DNA of 64,000 nucleotides from Paraplanobispora siamensis (GCF_016863175.1 NZ_BOOJ01000032.1:186001-250000), one strand, 5' to 3'. Positions 7,536-17,162 are shown, counted from the first letter of the stretch. The notes: a model not told the origin generated them from the letters alone. Translations and numbers: made by a program.

Positions 7536-8521
7536 CGCGTCGACTCCCTGACGATCAGCTCGGGCTGGAACATGATCTGCTGGTGCGCGTGGGTGGCGGG
7601 GTTGTCGCACTCGTCGAGCAGGAGCTCGGTGGCGACCCTGCCCAGCTGGTAGGTGGGCTGGCGGACCGAGCTGAGCGAGACCGCCGAGGCCGCGGCGAAG
7701 TCGATGTCGTCGTAGCCGATCAGCGCCACGTCGCCGGGCACCCGTACCCCCGCGTGCAGGAGCCCGCGCAGCATGCCGAGCGCGAGCAGGTCGTTGGCGC
7801 AGAAGACCGCGTCGGGCAGACCGCCCTCGGAGATGAGCTTCTCGGCGGCCTGCTGGCCGGCGCGGGGGGTCATCGCGGCCATCTCCACGACCCGCAGCGG
7901 CCGCCCGCCGAGCGCCCGCTCCGCGCCGAGGCGCCGGTCCAGGCACTGCCGGATGGTCAGCGGGCCCGTCACGTAGGCGATGTCCGTCGCGCCTCCGGAC
8001 AGCAGGTGGGCCACGGCCGTCTCGCCGCCGCCGATGTCGTTGACGGCGACCGAGCACTGGTCGGGCCGGTGCGCCGGGTGGTCGACCAGCACGACGCTGA
8101 TCCCGCGGTCGCGCAGCCGGTCGAGCCGGGTGGGGTCCTCGTCAGAGGGGGTGATCAGCACCCCGCGGACCCGCTGCTCGGCCAGGACCAGCAGGTTGCG
8201 CTCCTCCTTGCTCCGGGAGCCGGCGGAGTTGCTCAGCAGTACGGCGTAGCCGCGGTCGCTGGCCACGTCCTCGACACCGGCGGTGACGTCGGTGAAGAAC
8301 GGGTTGCCGATGTCGATGACCGACAGCCCCACGGTCTTGCTGTGCCCGGCGCGCAGCGTCGAGGCCGAGCCGTGCCGGACGAACCCCAGCTCGCGGATGG
8401 CGGCCTCGACCCGGGACCGGGTCGAGGCGGACACCTTCTCCGGCCGGTTCAGCACGTTCGACACGGTCCCCGGGGACACGCCGGCGTGTTCGGCGACTTC
8501 CTTGATGCCCACCGCGCTCAT
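7532..8521 (-). CDS. LacI-family repressor of the rhamnose genes
   Basis: A 329-residue LacI/GalR protein. The N-terminal HTH is GIKEVAEHAGVSPGTVSNVLNRPEKV (residues 4-30) with the hinge near 45-58, then a periplasmic-binding-protein-like sensor domain. The longer in-frame start was rejected because GIKEVA lies at the expected distance from the ATG at 8521. It heads an operon with rhamnulokinase and is divergent from the rhamnose transporter operon. Two operator-like sites with a central CG (8560-8567, 8677-8688) sit in the shared intergenic region, so it probably represses both directions until rhamnose or a derivative binds (inference). Confidence 0.92.
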   Translation of the reverse strand: MSAVGIKEVAEHAGVSPGTVSNVLNRPEKVSASTRSRVEAAIRELGFVRHGSASTLRAGHSKTVGLSVIDIGNPFFTDVTAGVEDVASDRGYAVLLSNSAGSRSKEERNLLVLAEQRVRGVLITPSDEDPTRLDRLRDRGISVVLVDHPAHRPDQCSVAVNDIGGGETAVAHLLSGGATDIAYVTGPLTIRQCLDRRLGAERALGGRPLRVVEMAAMTPRAGQQAAEKLISEGGLPDAVFCANDLLALGMLRGLLHAGVRVPGDVALIGYDDIDFAAASAVSLSSVRQPTYQLGRVATELLLDECDNPATHAHQQIMFQPELIVRESTR

Positions 8522-8555
8522 CGTCGGTCCCACCGCTCTCTGGCCATGGACCTTG

Positions 8556-8584
8556 ATTAAAACGTAACAACTACCGCTGAGCAA
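8556..8584 (-). promoter_or_regulatory. Putative promoter of the lacI-rhaB operon with overlapping operator
   Basis: On the minus strand TTGCTC (8579-8584), 17 bp, TTTAAT (8556-8561). An AAACGTAA half-operator (8560-8567) overlaps the -10, consistent with autorepression by the LacI protein. Pattern-based. Confidence 0.5.
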
Positions 8585-8636
8585 GAGCTTCCCTCTTCAG
8601 GACGCCATCGGGCGGAAACATCCAGGAAACCGGCTA

Positions 8637-8688
8637 TTGACGGGGAAAGGCAGCTGACCTAGTGTCCACTCAAATTTGAAACGTTTTT
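8637..8688 (+). promoter_or_regulatory. Promoter and LacI operator of the rhamnose transport/catabolism operon
   Basis: TTGACG (8637-8642), a 17-bp spacer and TAGTGT (8660-8665) form a good sigma-70-type promoter. TGAAACGTTTTT (8677-8688), with a perfect AAACGTTT core and central CG as in LacI-family sites, lies just downstream of the expected transcription start. A bound repressor would block initiation. The gene start at 8713 has a strong GGAGGGAG ribosome site. Confidence 0.65.
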
Positions 8689-8712
8689 CTCGAACTCCCG
8701 TGGAGGGAGCTC

Positions 8713-10215
8713 ATGGTCGACAAACCCCCCGCCCTGGCGTTGCGTTCGGTGAGTAAATCGTTCGGAGCCGTGCAGGCGCTGCGCGAGGTGTCGCTGCAGC
8801 TGTACGCCGGGGAGGCCCACGCCCTCGCCGGGGAGAACGGCGCGGGCAAGTCCACGCTCGTGAAGACCCTCTCCGGGCTGTACCGCCCGGACTCCGGTCA
8901 GATCCTGCTGGACGGCGAGCCGGTGGAGTTCCACGGCACCGCCGACGCGCAGCGGGCGGGCGTGGAGGTGATCTACCAGGAGCCGACGCTCTTCCCCGAC
9001 CTGTCGGTGACCGAGAACATCTTCATGGGCCGCCAGCCGCGCACCGGCCTGGGCCGGATCGACCGGCCCGCCATGCGGGCCCGCGCGGTGGAGCTGTTCG
9101 GCAGGCTGGGCGTCCCGCTCGACCCCGACCAGCCGGCCCGCGGCCTGTCCATCGCCGACCAGCAGCTCGTGGAGATCGCCAAGGCCCTGTCGCGGTCCGC
9201 CCGGGTCCTCATCATGGACGAGCCGACCGCGGCGCTGTCGGGCAACGAGGTGGCCCGGCTGTTCCGGGTGGTCAAGGCGCTGCGCGAGCAGGGCTGCGCG
9301 GTGCTGTTCGTCTCCCACCGGCTGGAGGAGATCTTCGAGCTCTGCCAGCGGGTCACCACGCTGCGGGACGGCGCCTTCGTCGCGAGCGACCTCATCACCG
9401 ACATCACCCCCGACGACCTGGTACGGCGCATGGTGGGCCGGGAGCTGGAGGCGTTGTTCCCCAAGCTGGAGGCCGTGCCGGGGGAGGTCGCCCTCACCGT
9501 GCACCGGCTGACCCGCGAGGGCGTGTTCACCGACGTCTCCTTCGAGGTGCGCAAGGGGGAGATCGTCGCCCTGGCGGGCCTGGTGGGGGCGGGCCGCAGC
9601 GAGGTGGCCCGGGCGATCTTCGGCATCGACCGGTGGGACGCCGGCCGGGTCGAGGTGGCCGGACGCCGGCTGCGCCCGGCCAGCCCGTCCGCCGCGATGG
9701 CCGCGGGACTGGCGCTGGTGCCGGAGGACCGGCGCCAGCAGGGGCTGGTGATGGACCTGTCGATCGAGCGCAACATCGCGCTGGCCGGGCTGTCGGCCGT
9801 ACGGCGCGGCGCGCTGATCTCCCGCGCCGCCGAGCGCGACCGGGCCCGCGACTGGGCGCTGCGGCTGCAGCTGAAGTTCTCCCGGCTGTCGGACGCGGTC
9901 GGCGTGCTGTCCGGCGGCAACCAGCAGAAGGTCGTGCTGGCCAAGTGGCTGGCCAGGAAGCCGTCGGTGATCATCGTGGACGAGCCGACGCGCGGCATCG
10001 ACGTCGGGACCAAGGCCGAGGTGCACCGGCTGCTGTCGGAGCTGGCGGCGGAGGGCGTCGCGGTCCTCATGATCTCCTCCGAGCTGCCCGAGGTGCTCGG
10101 CATGGCCGACCGGGTGCTGGTGATGCACGAGGGCCGGCTGGTCGCCGAGATCCCCCGGGCTGAGGCGACCGAGGAGAGCGTGATGGCCGCCGCCACCGGA
10201 AGGAGCGCGGCATGA
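8713..10215 (+). CDS. rhaT: Rhamnose ABC importer, ATP-binding subunit
   Basis: A 500-residue duplicated ATPase of the CUT2 (ribose/rhamnose) class. The N-terminal half has Walker [10 protein letters not shown], the signature [15 protein letters not shown] and Walker [12 protein letters not shown]. The C-terminal half has the degenerate first loop [19 protein letters not shown], then [16 protein letters not shown] and [14 protein letters not shown]. It energises rhamnose uptake with the two permeases and the lipoprotein that follow. It is the first gene of an operon that reaches the aldolase gene, and it overlaps the next gene by four bases. The substrate is assigned from the neighbouring rhamnose enzymes. 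Confidence 0.92.
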   Translation: MVDKPPALALRSVSKSFGAVQALREVSLQLYAGEAHALAGENGAGKSTLVKTLSGLYRPDSGQILLDGEPVEFHGTADAQRAGVEVIYQEPTLFPDLSVTENIFMGRQPRTGLGRIDRPAMRARAVELFGRLGVPLDPDQPARGLSIADQQLVEIAKALSRSARVLIMDEPTAALSGNEVARLFRVVKALREQGCAVLFVSHRLEEIFELCQRVTTLRDGAFVASDLITDITPDDLVRRMVGRELEALFPKLEAVPGEVALTVHRLTREGVFTDVSFEVRKGEIVALAGLVGAGRSEVARAIFGIDRWDAGRVEVAGRRLRPASPSAAMAAGLALVPEDRRQQGLVMDLSIERNIALAGLSAVRRGALISRAAERDRARDWALRLQLKFSRLSDAVGVLSGGNQQKVVLAKWLARKPSVIIVDEPTRGIDVGTKAEVHRLLSELAAEGVAVLMISSELPEVLGMADRVLVMHEGRLVAEIPRAEATEESVMAAATGRSAA

Positions 10216-11282
10216 GCGGCCCGGAGACCGGGCTCGCGGCACCGGCCGCCGGGTCGGCGGCGTCGCCGCGGCCGCCGGCGCCGCGCGGCGACCGGCTGGT
10301 CAGCCGGGTGGCGCGGGTGCGCGAGCTCGGCATCGTGGTCGCCCTCGGCGTGCTGTTCGGGTTCACCGGCGCGGTCAACCCCGCGTTCCTGTCCTTCGAC
10401 AGCCTGCGCGACATCCTGCTGAACTCCTCGATCGTCGCCATGCTGGCGGTCGGGCAGACGCTGGTGGTCATCACGCGCAACGTCGACCTGTCGGTCAGCT
10501 CGGTCGTGGGCCTGTCGGCGTTCGGCGGGGCGCTGATCCTGGCCGACCACCCCGGGGTGCCGATCCCGCTGGTGATCGCCGGCTGCGTCCTGCTCGGCGC
10601 GCTGTGCGGCGCGATCAACGGCCTGCTCGTCGGCGTGGCCGGGGTGCCCGCCCTGGTGGCCACGCTCGGCACGCTCTACACCTTCCGCGGCATCGACTAC
10701 GCCTGGGCGGGCGGCCGGCAGGTGAACGCCGCCGACATGCCCGAGGGCTTCCTGTCCCTGGGCTCCGCCTCGGTGTCCGGGCTGCCGCTGCTGGCGCTCG
10801 TCGCGCTGGTGACGGTGCTGGTCGTCGGCTGGATGCTGCGCAACCTGCCGGCGGGCCGCGAGCTGTACGCGATCGGCTCCAGTCCCGAGGCGGCCGTGCT
10901 GGCCGGCATCCGGGTCCGGCGCCGGATCATCGCGGCGTTCGTCGCCAACGGCGCGCTGGCCGGGCTCGCGGGCGTCATGTGGGCGGCGCGGTTCGGCACC
11001 GTCGACGCCACCGTGGCCACCGGCAAGGAGCTCGACGTGATCGCCGCCGTGGTGGTCGGCGGCGTGGCGATCTTCGGCGGGAGCGGCACGGTGTACGGCG
11101 CCGCGCTCGGCGCGGTGCTGCTGGCCAGCATCACCAGCGCGCTCGCCGTCCTGCGGGTCGACGCGCTCGCGCAGACCGCCATCAGCGGCGCCCTGATCAT
11201 CGCCGCCATCGTCCTCGACCGTGTCCTGGCGCTGCGGGTGGCCGCCGCGCTCCGCCGCCGGAGGTACCGCGATGCCACGTGA
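10212..11282 (+). CDS. rhaP: Rhamnose ABC importer, permease 1
   Basis: A 356-residue CUT2 permease (BPD_transp_2 family) with about ten hydrophobic segments after a 40-residue Pro/Arg-rich cytoplasmic tail. Family landmarks are [41 protein letters not shown] and [21 protein letters not shown], the last holding the EAA-like loop contacting the ATPase. It starts inside the rhaT stop (ATGA) and overlaps the next permease by 11 bp, so translation is coupled. With the second permease it forms a heterodimeric channel (family knowledge). Confidence 0.9.
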   Translation: MSGPETGLAAPAAGSAASPRPPAPRGDRLVSRVARVRELGIVVALGVLFGFTGAVNPAFLSFDSLRDILLNSSIVAMLAVGQTLVVITRNVDLSVSSVVGLSAFGGALILADHPGVPIPLVIAGCVLLGALCGAINGLLVGVAGVPALVATLGTLYTFRGIDYAWAGGRQVNAADMPEGFLSLGSASVSGLPLLALVALVTVLVVGWMLRNLPAGRELYAIGSSPEAAVLAGIRVRRRIIAAFVANGALAGLAGVMWAARFGTVDATVATGKELDVIAAVVVGGVAIFGGSGTVYGAALGAVLLASITSALAVLRVDALAQTAISGALIIAAIVLDRVLALRVAAALRRRRYRDAT

Positions 11283-12246
11283 CCTGGTCCGCCGCTGGGA
11301 GGGACTGATCTTCGTCCTGCTCGTCGCCGTCGTCCTGTGGGCGTCGGTGTCGGTGGACGGCTTCGCCAACCCCTCCAACGTGTCGTTCCTGCTGCTCGAC
11401 ACCACCGAGATCGCCCTGATGGCGCTGACCATGACGCTGGTCGTCGTGGCCGCCGAGATCGACCTGTCGGTCGCCTCCACGCTCGGCCTGTCCTGCGCGG
11501 TGCTGGGCTGGTTGTGGAACGCCGGGCTGCCGATCGAAGCGATCATGCCGATCTGCCTGCTGGCCGGCGCGCTCTGCGGAGCCCTGAACGGCCTGCTCGT
11601 TACCCGCCTCGGGCTGCCGTCGCTGGCCGTGACGATCGGCACGTTCGCGCTCTACCGGGGCCTGGCCTACGTGATCCTCGGCGACCAGGCCGTGGCCGAC
11701 CTGCCGTCCGCCTACACCGGCCTGGCCACCCAGACGCTGGGGCCGATCCCGCTGGTGACCATCCTGGTCGCGGTCCTGGCCGTGGTGGCCGGGACGGTGC
11801 TGCACGCCACCGGCGTCGGCCGGTCGATCTTCGCGCTGGGCGCCAACGAGGAGGCCGCCTACTTCTCGGGCGTGCGGGTCAAGCGGATCAAGTTCTGGCT
11901 CTTCGTCGCCTCGGGCGCCTGCGCCGCGCTGGCCTCGCTCGTCTACACCTTCCGCTACGCCAGCGCCCGCGCCGACAACGGCGTCGGGCTGGAGCTGGCC
12001 GTGGTGGCGGCGGTCCTGCTGGGCGGGGTGTCCATCTTCGGCGGGCGCGGCACGCTGCCCGGCGTGCTCATGGCCGTCCTGCTGCTGGGCGTCGTACGCA
12101 ACGCGCTGATCCTGGCCGACGTGGCCAACGAGGTCCTCAACTTCGTGACGGGCCTGCTGCTCGTCGCATCCGTGCTGGCGCCGAACCTGGGGGCGGCCTG
12201 GCGCCGGCGCTCCTCACCCCAGAAGGAAGGGAAGTCGGTTTCATGA
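11272..12246 (+). CDS. rhaQ: Rhamnose ABC importer, permease 2
   Basis: A 324-residue CUT2 permease, paralogous to the preceding one. It has AAEIDLSVASTLGLSCAVLG, LVTRLGLPSLAVTIGTFALYRGLAYV and LELAVVAAVLLGGVSIFGGRGT, with about ten membrane segments. The ATG at 11272 is favoured over an earlier in-frame GTG because [11 protein letters not shown] gives the normal short cytoplasmic start and GGAGG lies just upstream. It overlaps the stop of rhaP and its own stop overlaps the ATG of rhaS. Paired permease genes are characteristic of RhaPQ systems. Confidence 0.9.
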   Translation: MPRDLVRRWEGLIFVLLVAVVLWASVSVDGFANPSNVSFLLLDTTEIALMALTMTLVVVAAEIDLSVASTLGLSCAVLGWLWNAGLPIEAIMPICLLAGALCGALNGLLVTRLGLPSLAVTIGTFALYRGLAYVILGDQAVADLPSAYTGLATQTLGPIPLVTILVAVLAVVAGTVLHATGVGRSIFALGANEEAAYFSGVRVKRIKFWLFVASGACAALASLVYTFRYASARADNGVGLELAVVAAVLLGGVSIFGGRGTLPGVLMAVLLLGVVRNALILADVANEVLNFVTGLLLVASVLAPNLGAAWRRRSSPQKEGKSVS

Positions 12247-13325
12247 CAACGCGCACCCCCTGGCGCCGCATGGCGCTCGTCGCCGGACTGGCGCTGATGG
12301 CCACCGCCTGCGGCGGCACCACCAAGAGCGACGTGGCGCAGCAGACCTCCGCTCCGGCGGCCGCCCCCGCGTCGTCGGCCGCGGCCGACCCCAACGCGCC
12401 GATCAAGCAGGGCCTGAGGATCGCCTTCCTGCCCAAGCAGGTCAACAACCCCTACTTCACCACCGCGAACACCCAGGGCATCGCCGCCACCGAGGAGTTC
12501 GGCGGGGAGGGAAAGGAGGTCGGCCCGTCCGAGGCCAGCGCGTCCTCGCAGGTCTCCTACATCAACACGCTCATCCAGCAGAAGCAGGACGCGATCGTCA
12601 TCTCCGCCAACGACCCCAACGCGGTCGTGCCGGCGCTCAAGCAGGCCAGGGCCGCGGGGATCAAGGTCGTCAGCTACGACTCCGACACCGCCCCCGAGGG
12701 GCGCGACATATTCGTCAACCAGGCCAGCGCCGAGGACCTCGGCCGCACCCAGGTCCAGCTGCTGGCCGAGCAGATCGGCCGCAAGGGCAAGATCGCGATC
12801 CTGTCCGCGACGCCGAACGCGACCAACCAGAACACCTGGATCGACTTCATGAAGGACGAGCTGGGCAAGCCCGAGTACAAGGACATGGAACTGGTCAAGA
12901 TCGCCTACGGCAACGACGACGACCAGAAGTCCTTCACCGAGACCCAGGGCCTGCTGCGTTCCTACCCGGACCTGGCCGGCATCATCTCCCCGACCACCGT
13001 CGGCATCGCCGCCGCGGCGCGCTATCTGTCGGACTCGCCGCACAAGGGCAAGGTGAAGCTGACCGGCCTGGGCACCCCCAACCAGCTGCGCCAGTTCGTC
13101 AAGGACGGCACCATCGAGGGCTTCGAGCTGTGGAACCCCGGTGACCTCGGCTACCTGGCCGGCTACGCCGCCGCGGCGCTGGCCTCCGGCCAGATCACCG
13201 GCGCCGAGGGCGAGAAGTTCAAGGCCGGAAAGCTCGGCGAGTACACCGTCGGCGCCGACGGCGAGGTCCTGCTCGGCAAGCCCACGGTCTTCAACAAGGA
13301 CAACATCGACGACTTCGACTTCTGA
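12243..13325 (+). CDS. rhaS: Rhamnose ABC importer, substrate-binding lipoprotein
   Basis: A 360-residue type-1 periplasmic-binding-like lipoprotein. The signal peptide ends in the lipobox MATAC with the lipidated Cys at residue 23, followed by an Ala/Pro/Ser-rich tether (24-52) and the two-lobed sugar-binding fold starting RIAFLPKQVNNPYF. VISANDPNAVVPALKQARAAGIKVVSYDSD is the typical hinge-side motif. It is anchored outside the membrane and delivers sugar to RhaPQ. A 35-base perfect stem-loop follows the gene by 13 bp, which may give the transporter mRNA segment a higher abundance than the enzyme genes behind it. Confidence 0.92.
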   Translation: MTTRTPWRRMALVAGLALMATACGGTTKSDVAQQTSAPAAAPASSAAADPNAPIKQGLRIAFLPKQVNNPYFTTANTQGIAATEEFGGEGKEVGPSEASASSQVSYINTLIQQKQDAIVISANDPNAVVPALKQARAAGIKVVSYDSDTAPEGRDIFVNQASAEDLGRTQVQLLAEQIGRKGKIAILSATPNATNQNTWIDFMKDELGKPEYKDMELVKIAYGNDDDQKSFTETQGLLRSYPDLAGIISPTTVGIAAAARYLSDSPHKGKVKLTGLGTPNQLRQFVKDGTIEGFELWNPGDLGYLAGYAAAALASGQITGAEGEKFKAGKLGEYTVGADGEVLLGKPTVFNKDNIDDFDF

Positions 13326-13338
13326 TCCGTGACCACAC

Positions 13339-13373
13339 CCCGGTACGGCTCCCGTCGCGGGAGCCGTACCGGG
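13339..13373 (+). terminator. Strong stem-loop between rhaS and rhaM
   Basis: A perfect 16-bp stem (13339-13354 with 13358-13373) closes a 3-base TCG loop. There is no T-run. Since the same-strand enzyme genes start only 17 bp later, it may be a partial terminator or a 3'-end-stabilising stem inside the operon. Confidence 0.75.
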
Positions 13374-13389
13374 ACCGAGAGGACATCCG

Positions 13390-13707
13390 TTGGAACGCGT
13401 CTGTTTCCTGTTGAAGGTCCGGGCCGAACGGCTGGCGGAGTACCGGGAGCGGCACGCGGCCGTCTGGCCGGAGATGCTCGAGGCGCTGCGCGCCACCGGA
13501 TGGCGCAACTACTCCCTCTTCCTGCGCGAGGACGGCCTGCTGGTCGGCTATCTGGAGACCGACGACTTCGCCGAGGCCCGCGAGGGCATGGCCGCCACCG
13601 AGGTCAACGCGCTCTGGCAGGCGGAGATGGCGCCGTTCTTCGAGGACCTCGACGGGCGGCCGGACGAAGGCATGCGACCACTGACAGAGGTGTTCCACCT
13701 TGACTGA
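13390..13707 (+). CDS. rhaM: L-rhamnose mutarotase
   Basis: A 105-residue member of the RhaM/RhaU family that interconverts alpha- and beta-L-rhamnopyranose, feeding the isomerase. The family pattern is clear: ERVCFLLKVR, EYRERHAAVWPEMLEALRATGWRNYSLFL with the conserved His, DGLLVGYLETDDF, and the C-terminal MRPLTEVFHLD. The start is TTG, the only start that keeps the conserved first strand; GAGAGG lies upstream. Its 3' end overlaps the isomerase gene by 8 bp. Confidence 0.93.
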   Translation: MERVCFLLKVRAERLAEYRERHAAVWPEMLEALRATGWRNYSLFLREDGLLVGYLETDDFAEAREGMAATEVNALWQAEMAPFFEDLDGRPDEGMRPLTEVFHLD

Positions 13708-14869
13708 ATCGGGGACTCCCATGGACATCATGTCCCGCCTGCGGGCACAGCACATCGAGACGCCCTCGTGGGCGTACGGCAACTCGGGAACGCGCTTCAA
13801 GGTCTTCGCCCAGCAGGGCGTGCCGCGCGACCCCTACGAGAAGCTCGCCGACGCCGCCCAGGTGCACGCCTTCACCGGCGTGGCGCCGACCGTGGCGCTG
13901 CACATCCCCTGGGACCGGGTGGACGACTACGCCGAGCTGTCCGCCCACGCCCGCGAGCTCGGCATCGGCATCGGCGCGATCAACTCCAACGTCTTCCAGG
14001 ACGACGACTACATGCTGGGCAGCGTCACCCACCCGGACCCGCGGGTGCGCCGCAAGGCGACGGACCACCTGCTGGAGTGCGTCGACATCATGGACGCCAC
14101 CGGCTCCGACACGCTCAAGCTGTGGTTCTCTGACGGCCTGAACTATCCCGGCCAGGACGACATCCGGGCCCGCCAGGACAGGCTGGCCGAGGCGCTGGCC
14201 GAGGTGTACGGGCGGCTGGGGGAGGGACAGCGCTTCCTGCTGGAGTACAAGCTGTTCGAGCCGGCCTTCTACGTCACCGACGTGCCCGACTGGGGCACCG
14301 CCTACGCGCACTGCGTCAAGCTCGGGCCGAAGGCGCAGGTCGTGGTGGACACCGGGCACCACGCGCCCGGCACCAACATCGAGTTCATCGTGGCGTTCCT
14401 GCTGCGCGAGGGGAAGCTGGGCGGTTTCGACTTCAACTCGCGCTTCTACGCCGACGACGACCTGATGGTGGGCGCGGCCGACCCGTTCCAGCTGTTCCGC
14501 ATCATGTGCGAGGTGGTGGGCGGGGGCGGGCTGGACGGCGGGGTGGCCTTCATGCTGGACCAGTGCCACAACATCGAGCCGAAGATCCCCGGCCAGATCC
14601 GCTCGGTGATGAACGTGCAGGAGGCCACCGCCAAGGCGCTGCTGGTGGACCGCGAGGCGCTGGCCGCGGCGCAGCGGTCCGGTGACGTGCTGGGCGCCAA
14701 CGCCGTGCTGATGGACGCCTACAACACCGACGTGCGGCCGCTGCTGGCCGAGCTGCGCGCCGGGATGGGGCTGGAGGCCGACCCGATGGCCGCCTACGCC
14801 CGGTCGGGCTACTTCGAGAAGGTCGCCGCCGAGCGGGTCGGCGGCACCCAGGCCGGCTGGGGCGCCTGA
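13700..14869 (+). CDS. rhaI: L-rhamnose isomerase (xylose-isomerase-like type)
   Basis: A 389-residue TIM-barrel isomerase converting L-rhamnose to L-rhamnulose. It belongs to the metal-dependent RhaI type found in actinobacteria, rhizobia and pseudomonads rather than the E. coli RhaA type. Metal and catalytic motifs include LKLWFSDGLNYPGQDD, LLEYKLFEPAFY with the metal Glu, VVVDTGHHAPGTN and GGFDFNSRFYADDDL. The start could be TTG at 13700, which overlaps rhaM, or the ATG at 13721 with GGGGA five bases upstream; both keep the conserved region, which begins at MSRLRAQHIETPSWAYGNSG. I give the longer form with modest certainty. Confidence 0.92.
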   Translation: MTESGTPMDIMSRLRAQHIETPSWAYGNSGTRFKVFAQQGVPRDPYEKLADAAQVHAFTGVAPTVALHIPWDRVDDYAELSAHARELGIGIGAINSNVFQDDDYMLGSVTHPDPRVRRKATDHLLECVDIMDATGSDTLKLWFSDGLNYPGQDDIRARQDRLAEALAEVYGRLGEGQRFLLEYKLFEPAFYVTDVPDWGTAYAHCVKLGPKAQVVVDTGHHAPGTNIEFIVAFLLREGKLGGFDFNSRFYADDDLMVGAADPFQLFRIMCEVVGGGGLDGGVAFMLDQCHNIEPKIPGQIRSVMNVQEATAKALLVDREALAAAQRSGDVLGANAVLMDAYNTDVRPLLAELRAGMGLEADPMAAYARSGYFEKVAAERVGGTQAGWGA

Positions 14870-14981
14870 GAGGCCTGTCCGAGGCACGTCCATCCGGTGG
14901 AGGGCCGCCTGTCCGAAGTGTGCCCGCCCGCCGGGAGGTACCCGCTGTTGTGATCATGTTCGTTTGTTTGGGGGATATTTC

Positions 14982-17027
14982 ATGACATCGTCACCGGTTG
15001 AGCAGCTGCTCGGCCGTTCCCACGCGCTGGGGGCCGACCCGCGCAACACCAACTACGCCGGTGGCAACGCCTCGGCCAAGGGCACCGCCACCGACCCGGT
15101 GACCGGCTCGGACGTCGAGCTGATGTGGGTCAAGGGGTCGGGCGGGGACCTGGGCACGCTGACCGCCGAAGGGCTGGCCGTACTGCGCCTGGATCGGCTG
15201 CGGGCGCTGACGGGGGTCTACCCCGGGGTGGAGCGCGAGGACGAGATGGTCGCCGCCTTCGACCACTGCGCCTTCGGCAAAGGCGGCGCCGCGCCGTCCA
15301 TCGACACCGCCATGCACGGCCTGGTGGAGGCCGCCCACGTCGACCATCTGCACCCGGACGCGGGCATCGCGATCGCGACGGCCGCCGACGGCGAGGAGCT
15401 CACCCGGGCGATCTTCGGCGACCGGGTGGCCTGGGTGCCCTGGCGGCGGCCGGGCTTCCAGCTCGGGCTGGACATCGCCGCGATCAAGCGGGACAACCCG
15501 CAGGCGATCGGCGTGATCCTCGGCGGCCACGGCATCACCGCCTGGGGCGCGACGTCGCAGGAGTGCGAGGCCAACTCCCTGGAGATCATCCGCACCGCCG
15601 AGGCCTACATCGCCGAGCACGGCCGGCCCGACCCGCTCGGGGCGGTGATCCACCCGCCGGTCGAGCCCGCCGTACGGCACGCGCGGGCCGCCGAGCTGTT
15701 CCCGCTGGTGCGCGGGCTGTGCTCGACCGACGCGCCGCAGGTGGGCCACTACACCGACAGCCCCGAGGTGCTGGACTTCCTGGCCCGGGCCGGGCACCCG
15801 CGCCTGGCCGCGCTGGGCACCTCCTGCCCGGACCACTTCCTGCGCACCAAGGTGCGCCCGATGGTGCTGGACCTGCCCCCGGACGCGCCGCTGCAGCAGG
15901 TGGCCGACCGGCTGCGCGAGCTGCACGCCGCCTACCGCACGGAGTACGCGGCCTACTACGACCGGCACGCGGGCCCGGACTCCCCGCCGATGCGCGGGGC
16001 GGACCCGGCGATCGTGCTGGTGCCCGGGATCGGCATGTTCTCCTTCGGCAAGGACAAGCAGACCGCCCGGGTGGCCGGGGAGTTCTACGTCAACGCGATC
16101 AACGTGATGCGCGGCGCCGAGGCGCTGTCGTCGTACGCGCCGATCGACGAGGCCGAGAAGTTCCGCATCGAGTACTGGGAGCTGGAGGAGGCCAAGCTGC
16201 GCCGGATGCCCGCGCCCAAGCCGCTGGCCACCCGCGTCGCGCTGGTGACCGGCGGCGGTTCGGGCATCGGCGCGGCCACCGCCCGGCGCCTGGCGGCCGA
16301 GGGCGCCTGCGTGGTGGTGGCCGACCGTGACCTGGGCGCGGCCGAGAAGGTCGCCGCCGAGATCGCCGCCGGGGCCCACCGGCCCGGGGACAGGGCGGTC
16401 GCGGTGCGGGCCGACGTGACCTCGGAGGAGGAGGTCGCCGAGGCGGTACGGCAGGCGGTGCTGGCCTTCGGCGGGGTGGACCTGGTGGTCAACAACGCCG
16501 GGCTGTCGCTGTCGCGCTCGCTGCTGGAGACCACCCTGGCCGACTGGGACCTGCAGCACGGCGTGATGGCGCGCGGCTCGTTCCTGGTCTCCCGGGAGAC
16601 CGCCCGGGTGATGATCGACCAGGGCATGGGCGGCGACATCGTCTACATCTCCTCCAAGAACTCGGTCTTCGCCGGGCCCGACAACCTGGCCTACGGCGCG
16701 GCCAAGGCCGACCAGGCCCACCAGGTCCGGCTGCTCGCGGCCGAGCTGGGCCAGCACGGCATCCGGGTCAACGGCGTCAACCCCGACGGGGTGGTGCGCG
16801 GCTCGGGCATCTTCGCCTCCGGCTGGGGCGCCAACCGGGCGGCGGTCTACGGGGTGGAAGAGGAGAAGCTGGGAGAGTTCTACGCCCAGCGCACCCTGCT
16901 CAAGCGCGAGGTGCTGCCCGAGCACATCGCCGCGGCGGTCTTCGCCCTGACCGGAGGTGAGCTGTCGCTGACCACCGGCCTGCACGTGCCCGTCGACGGG
17001 GGGGTGGCGGCGGCGTTCCTGCGCTGA
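14982..17027 (+). CDS. rhaD: Bifunctional rhamnulose-1-phosphate aldolase / lactaldehyde dehydrogenase (SDR)
   Basis: A 681-residue fusion known from actinobacteria and rhizobia. The N-terminal class II aldolase/adducin domain (about 5-400) has VKGSGGDLGTL and the metal-binding HVDHLHPDAGIA, and cleaves rhamnulose 1-phosphate to dihydroxyacetone phosphate and L-lactaldehyde. The C-terminal short-chain dehydrogenase domain (about 415-681) has the NAD loop LVTGGGSGIGAATARRLA, NNAG, and the catalytic YISSKNS and YGAAKADQ (Ser, Tyr-x3-Lys), and acts on lactaldehyde. The ATG at 14982 is preceded by GGGGGA. A 112-bp gap separates it from rhaI, but it is probably the last gene of the operon because a stem-loop follows. 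Confidence 0.92.
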   Translation: MTSSPVEQLLGRSHALGADPRNTNYAGGNASAKGTATDPVTGSDVELMWVKGSGGDLGTLTAEGLAVLRLDRLRALTGVYPGVEREDEMVAAFDHCAFGKGGAAPSIDTAMHGLVEAAHVDHLHPDAGIAIATAADGEELTRAIFGDRVAWVPWRRPGFQLGLDIAAIKRDNPQAIGVILGGHGITAWGATSQECEANSLEIIRTAEAYIAEHGRPDPLGAVIHPPVEPAVRHARAAELFPLVRGLCSTDAPQVGHYTDSPEVLDFLARAGHPRLAALGTSCPDHFLRTKVRPMVLDLPPDAPLQQVADRLRELHAAYRTEYAAYYDRHAGPDSPPMRGADPAIVLVPGIGMFSFGKDKQTARVAGEFYVNAINVMRGAEALSSYAPIDEAEKFRIEYWELEEAKLRRMPAPKPLATRVALVTGGGSGIGAATARRLAAEGACVVVADRDLGAAEKVAAEIAAGAHRPGDRAVAVRADVTSEEEVAEAVRQAVLAFGGVDLVVNNAGLSLSRSLLETTLADWDLQHGVMARGSFLVSRETARVMIDQGMGGDIVYISSKNSVFAGPDNLAYGAAKADQAHQVRLLAAELGQHGIRVNGVNPDGVVRGSGIFASGWGANRAAVYGVEEEKLGEFYAQRTLLKREVLPEHIAAAVFALTGGELSLTTGLHVPVDGGVAAAFLR

Positions 17028-17041
17028 CGGCCGTGCCTCCG

Positions 17042-17072
17042 GGCTGACGGCCGCTCCTGCGCGCCGTCAGCC
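17042..17072 (+). terminator. Stem-loop at the end of the rhamnose operon
   Basis: A perfect 10-bp stem GGCTGACGGC / GCCGTCAGCC with an 11-base loop lies 15 bp after the rhaD stop. Further copies of CTGACGG flank it. It probably ends the operon. Confidence 0.7.
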
Positions 17073-17131
17073 GTTCTCCGTGCTGACGGGCGGGTCCGGG
17101 CGCCACCGGCGTCCGGGCCCGCCCGCGGCGG

Positions 17132-17162
17132 TTGACCTCAAGTTTGGTTGAGATCTTAGCGT
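17132..17162 (+). promoter_or_regulatory. SoxR-like operator in a 19-bp-spacer promoter
   Basis: CCTCAAGTTTGGTTGAGA (17136-17153) matches the SoxR box CCTCAAGTTAACTTGAGG at 14 of 18 positions. It lies between TTGACC (17132-17137) and TAGCGT (17157-17162), a 19-bp spacer like those of MerR-family promoters. A redox-active compound would then induce the NAD(P)-binding reductase downstream. No soxR gene is in the window. Confidence 0.6.
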
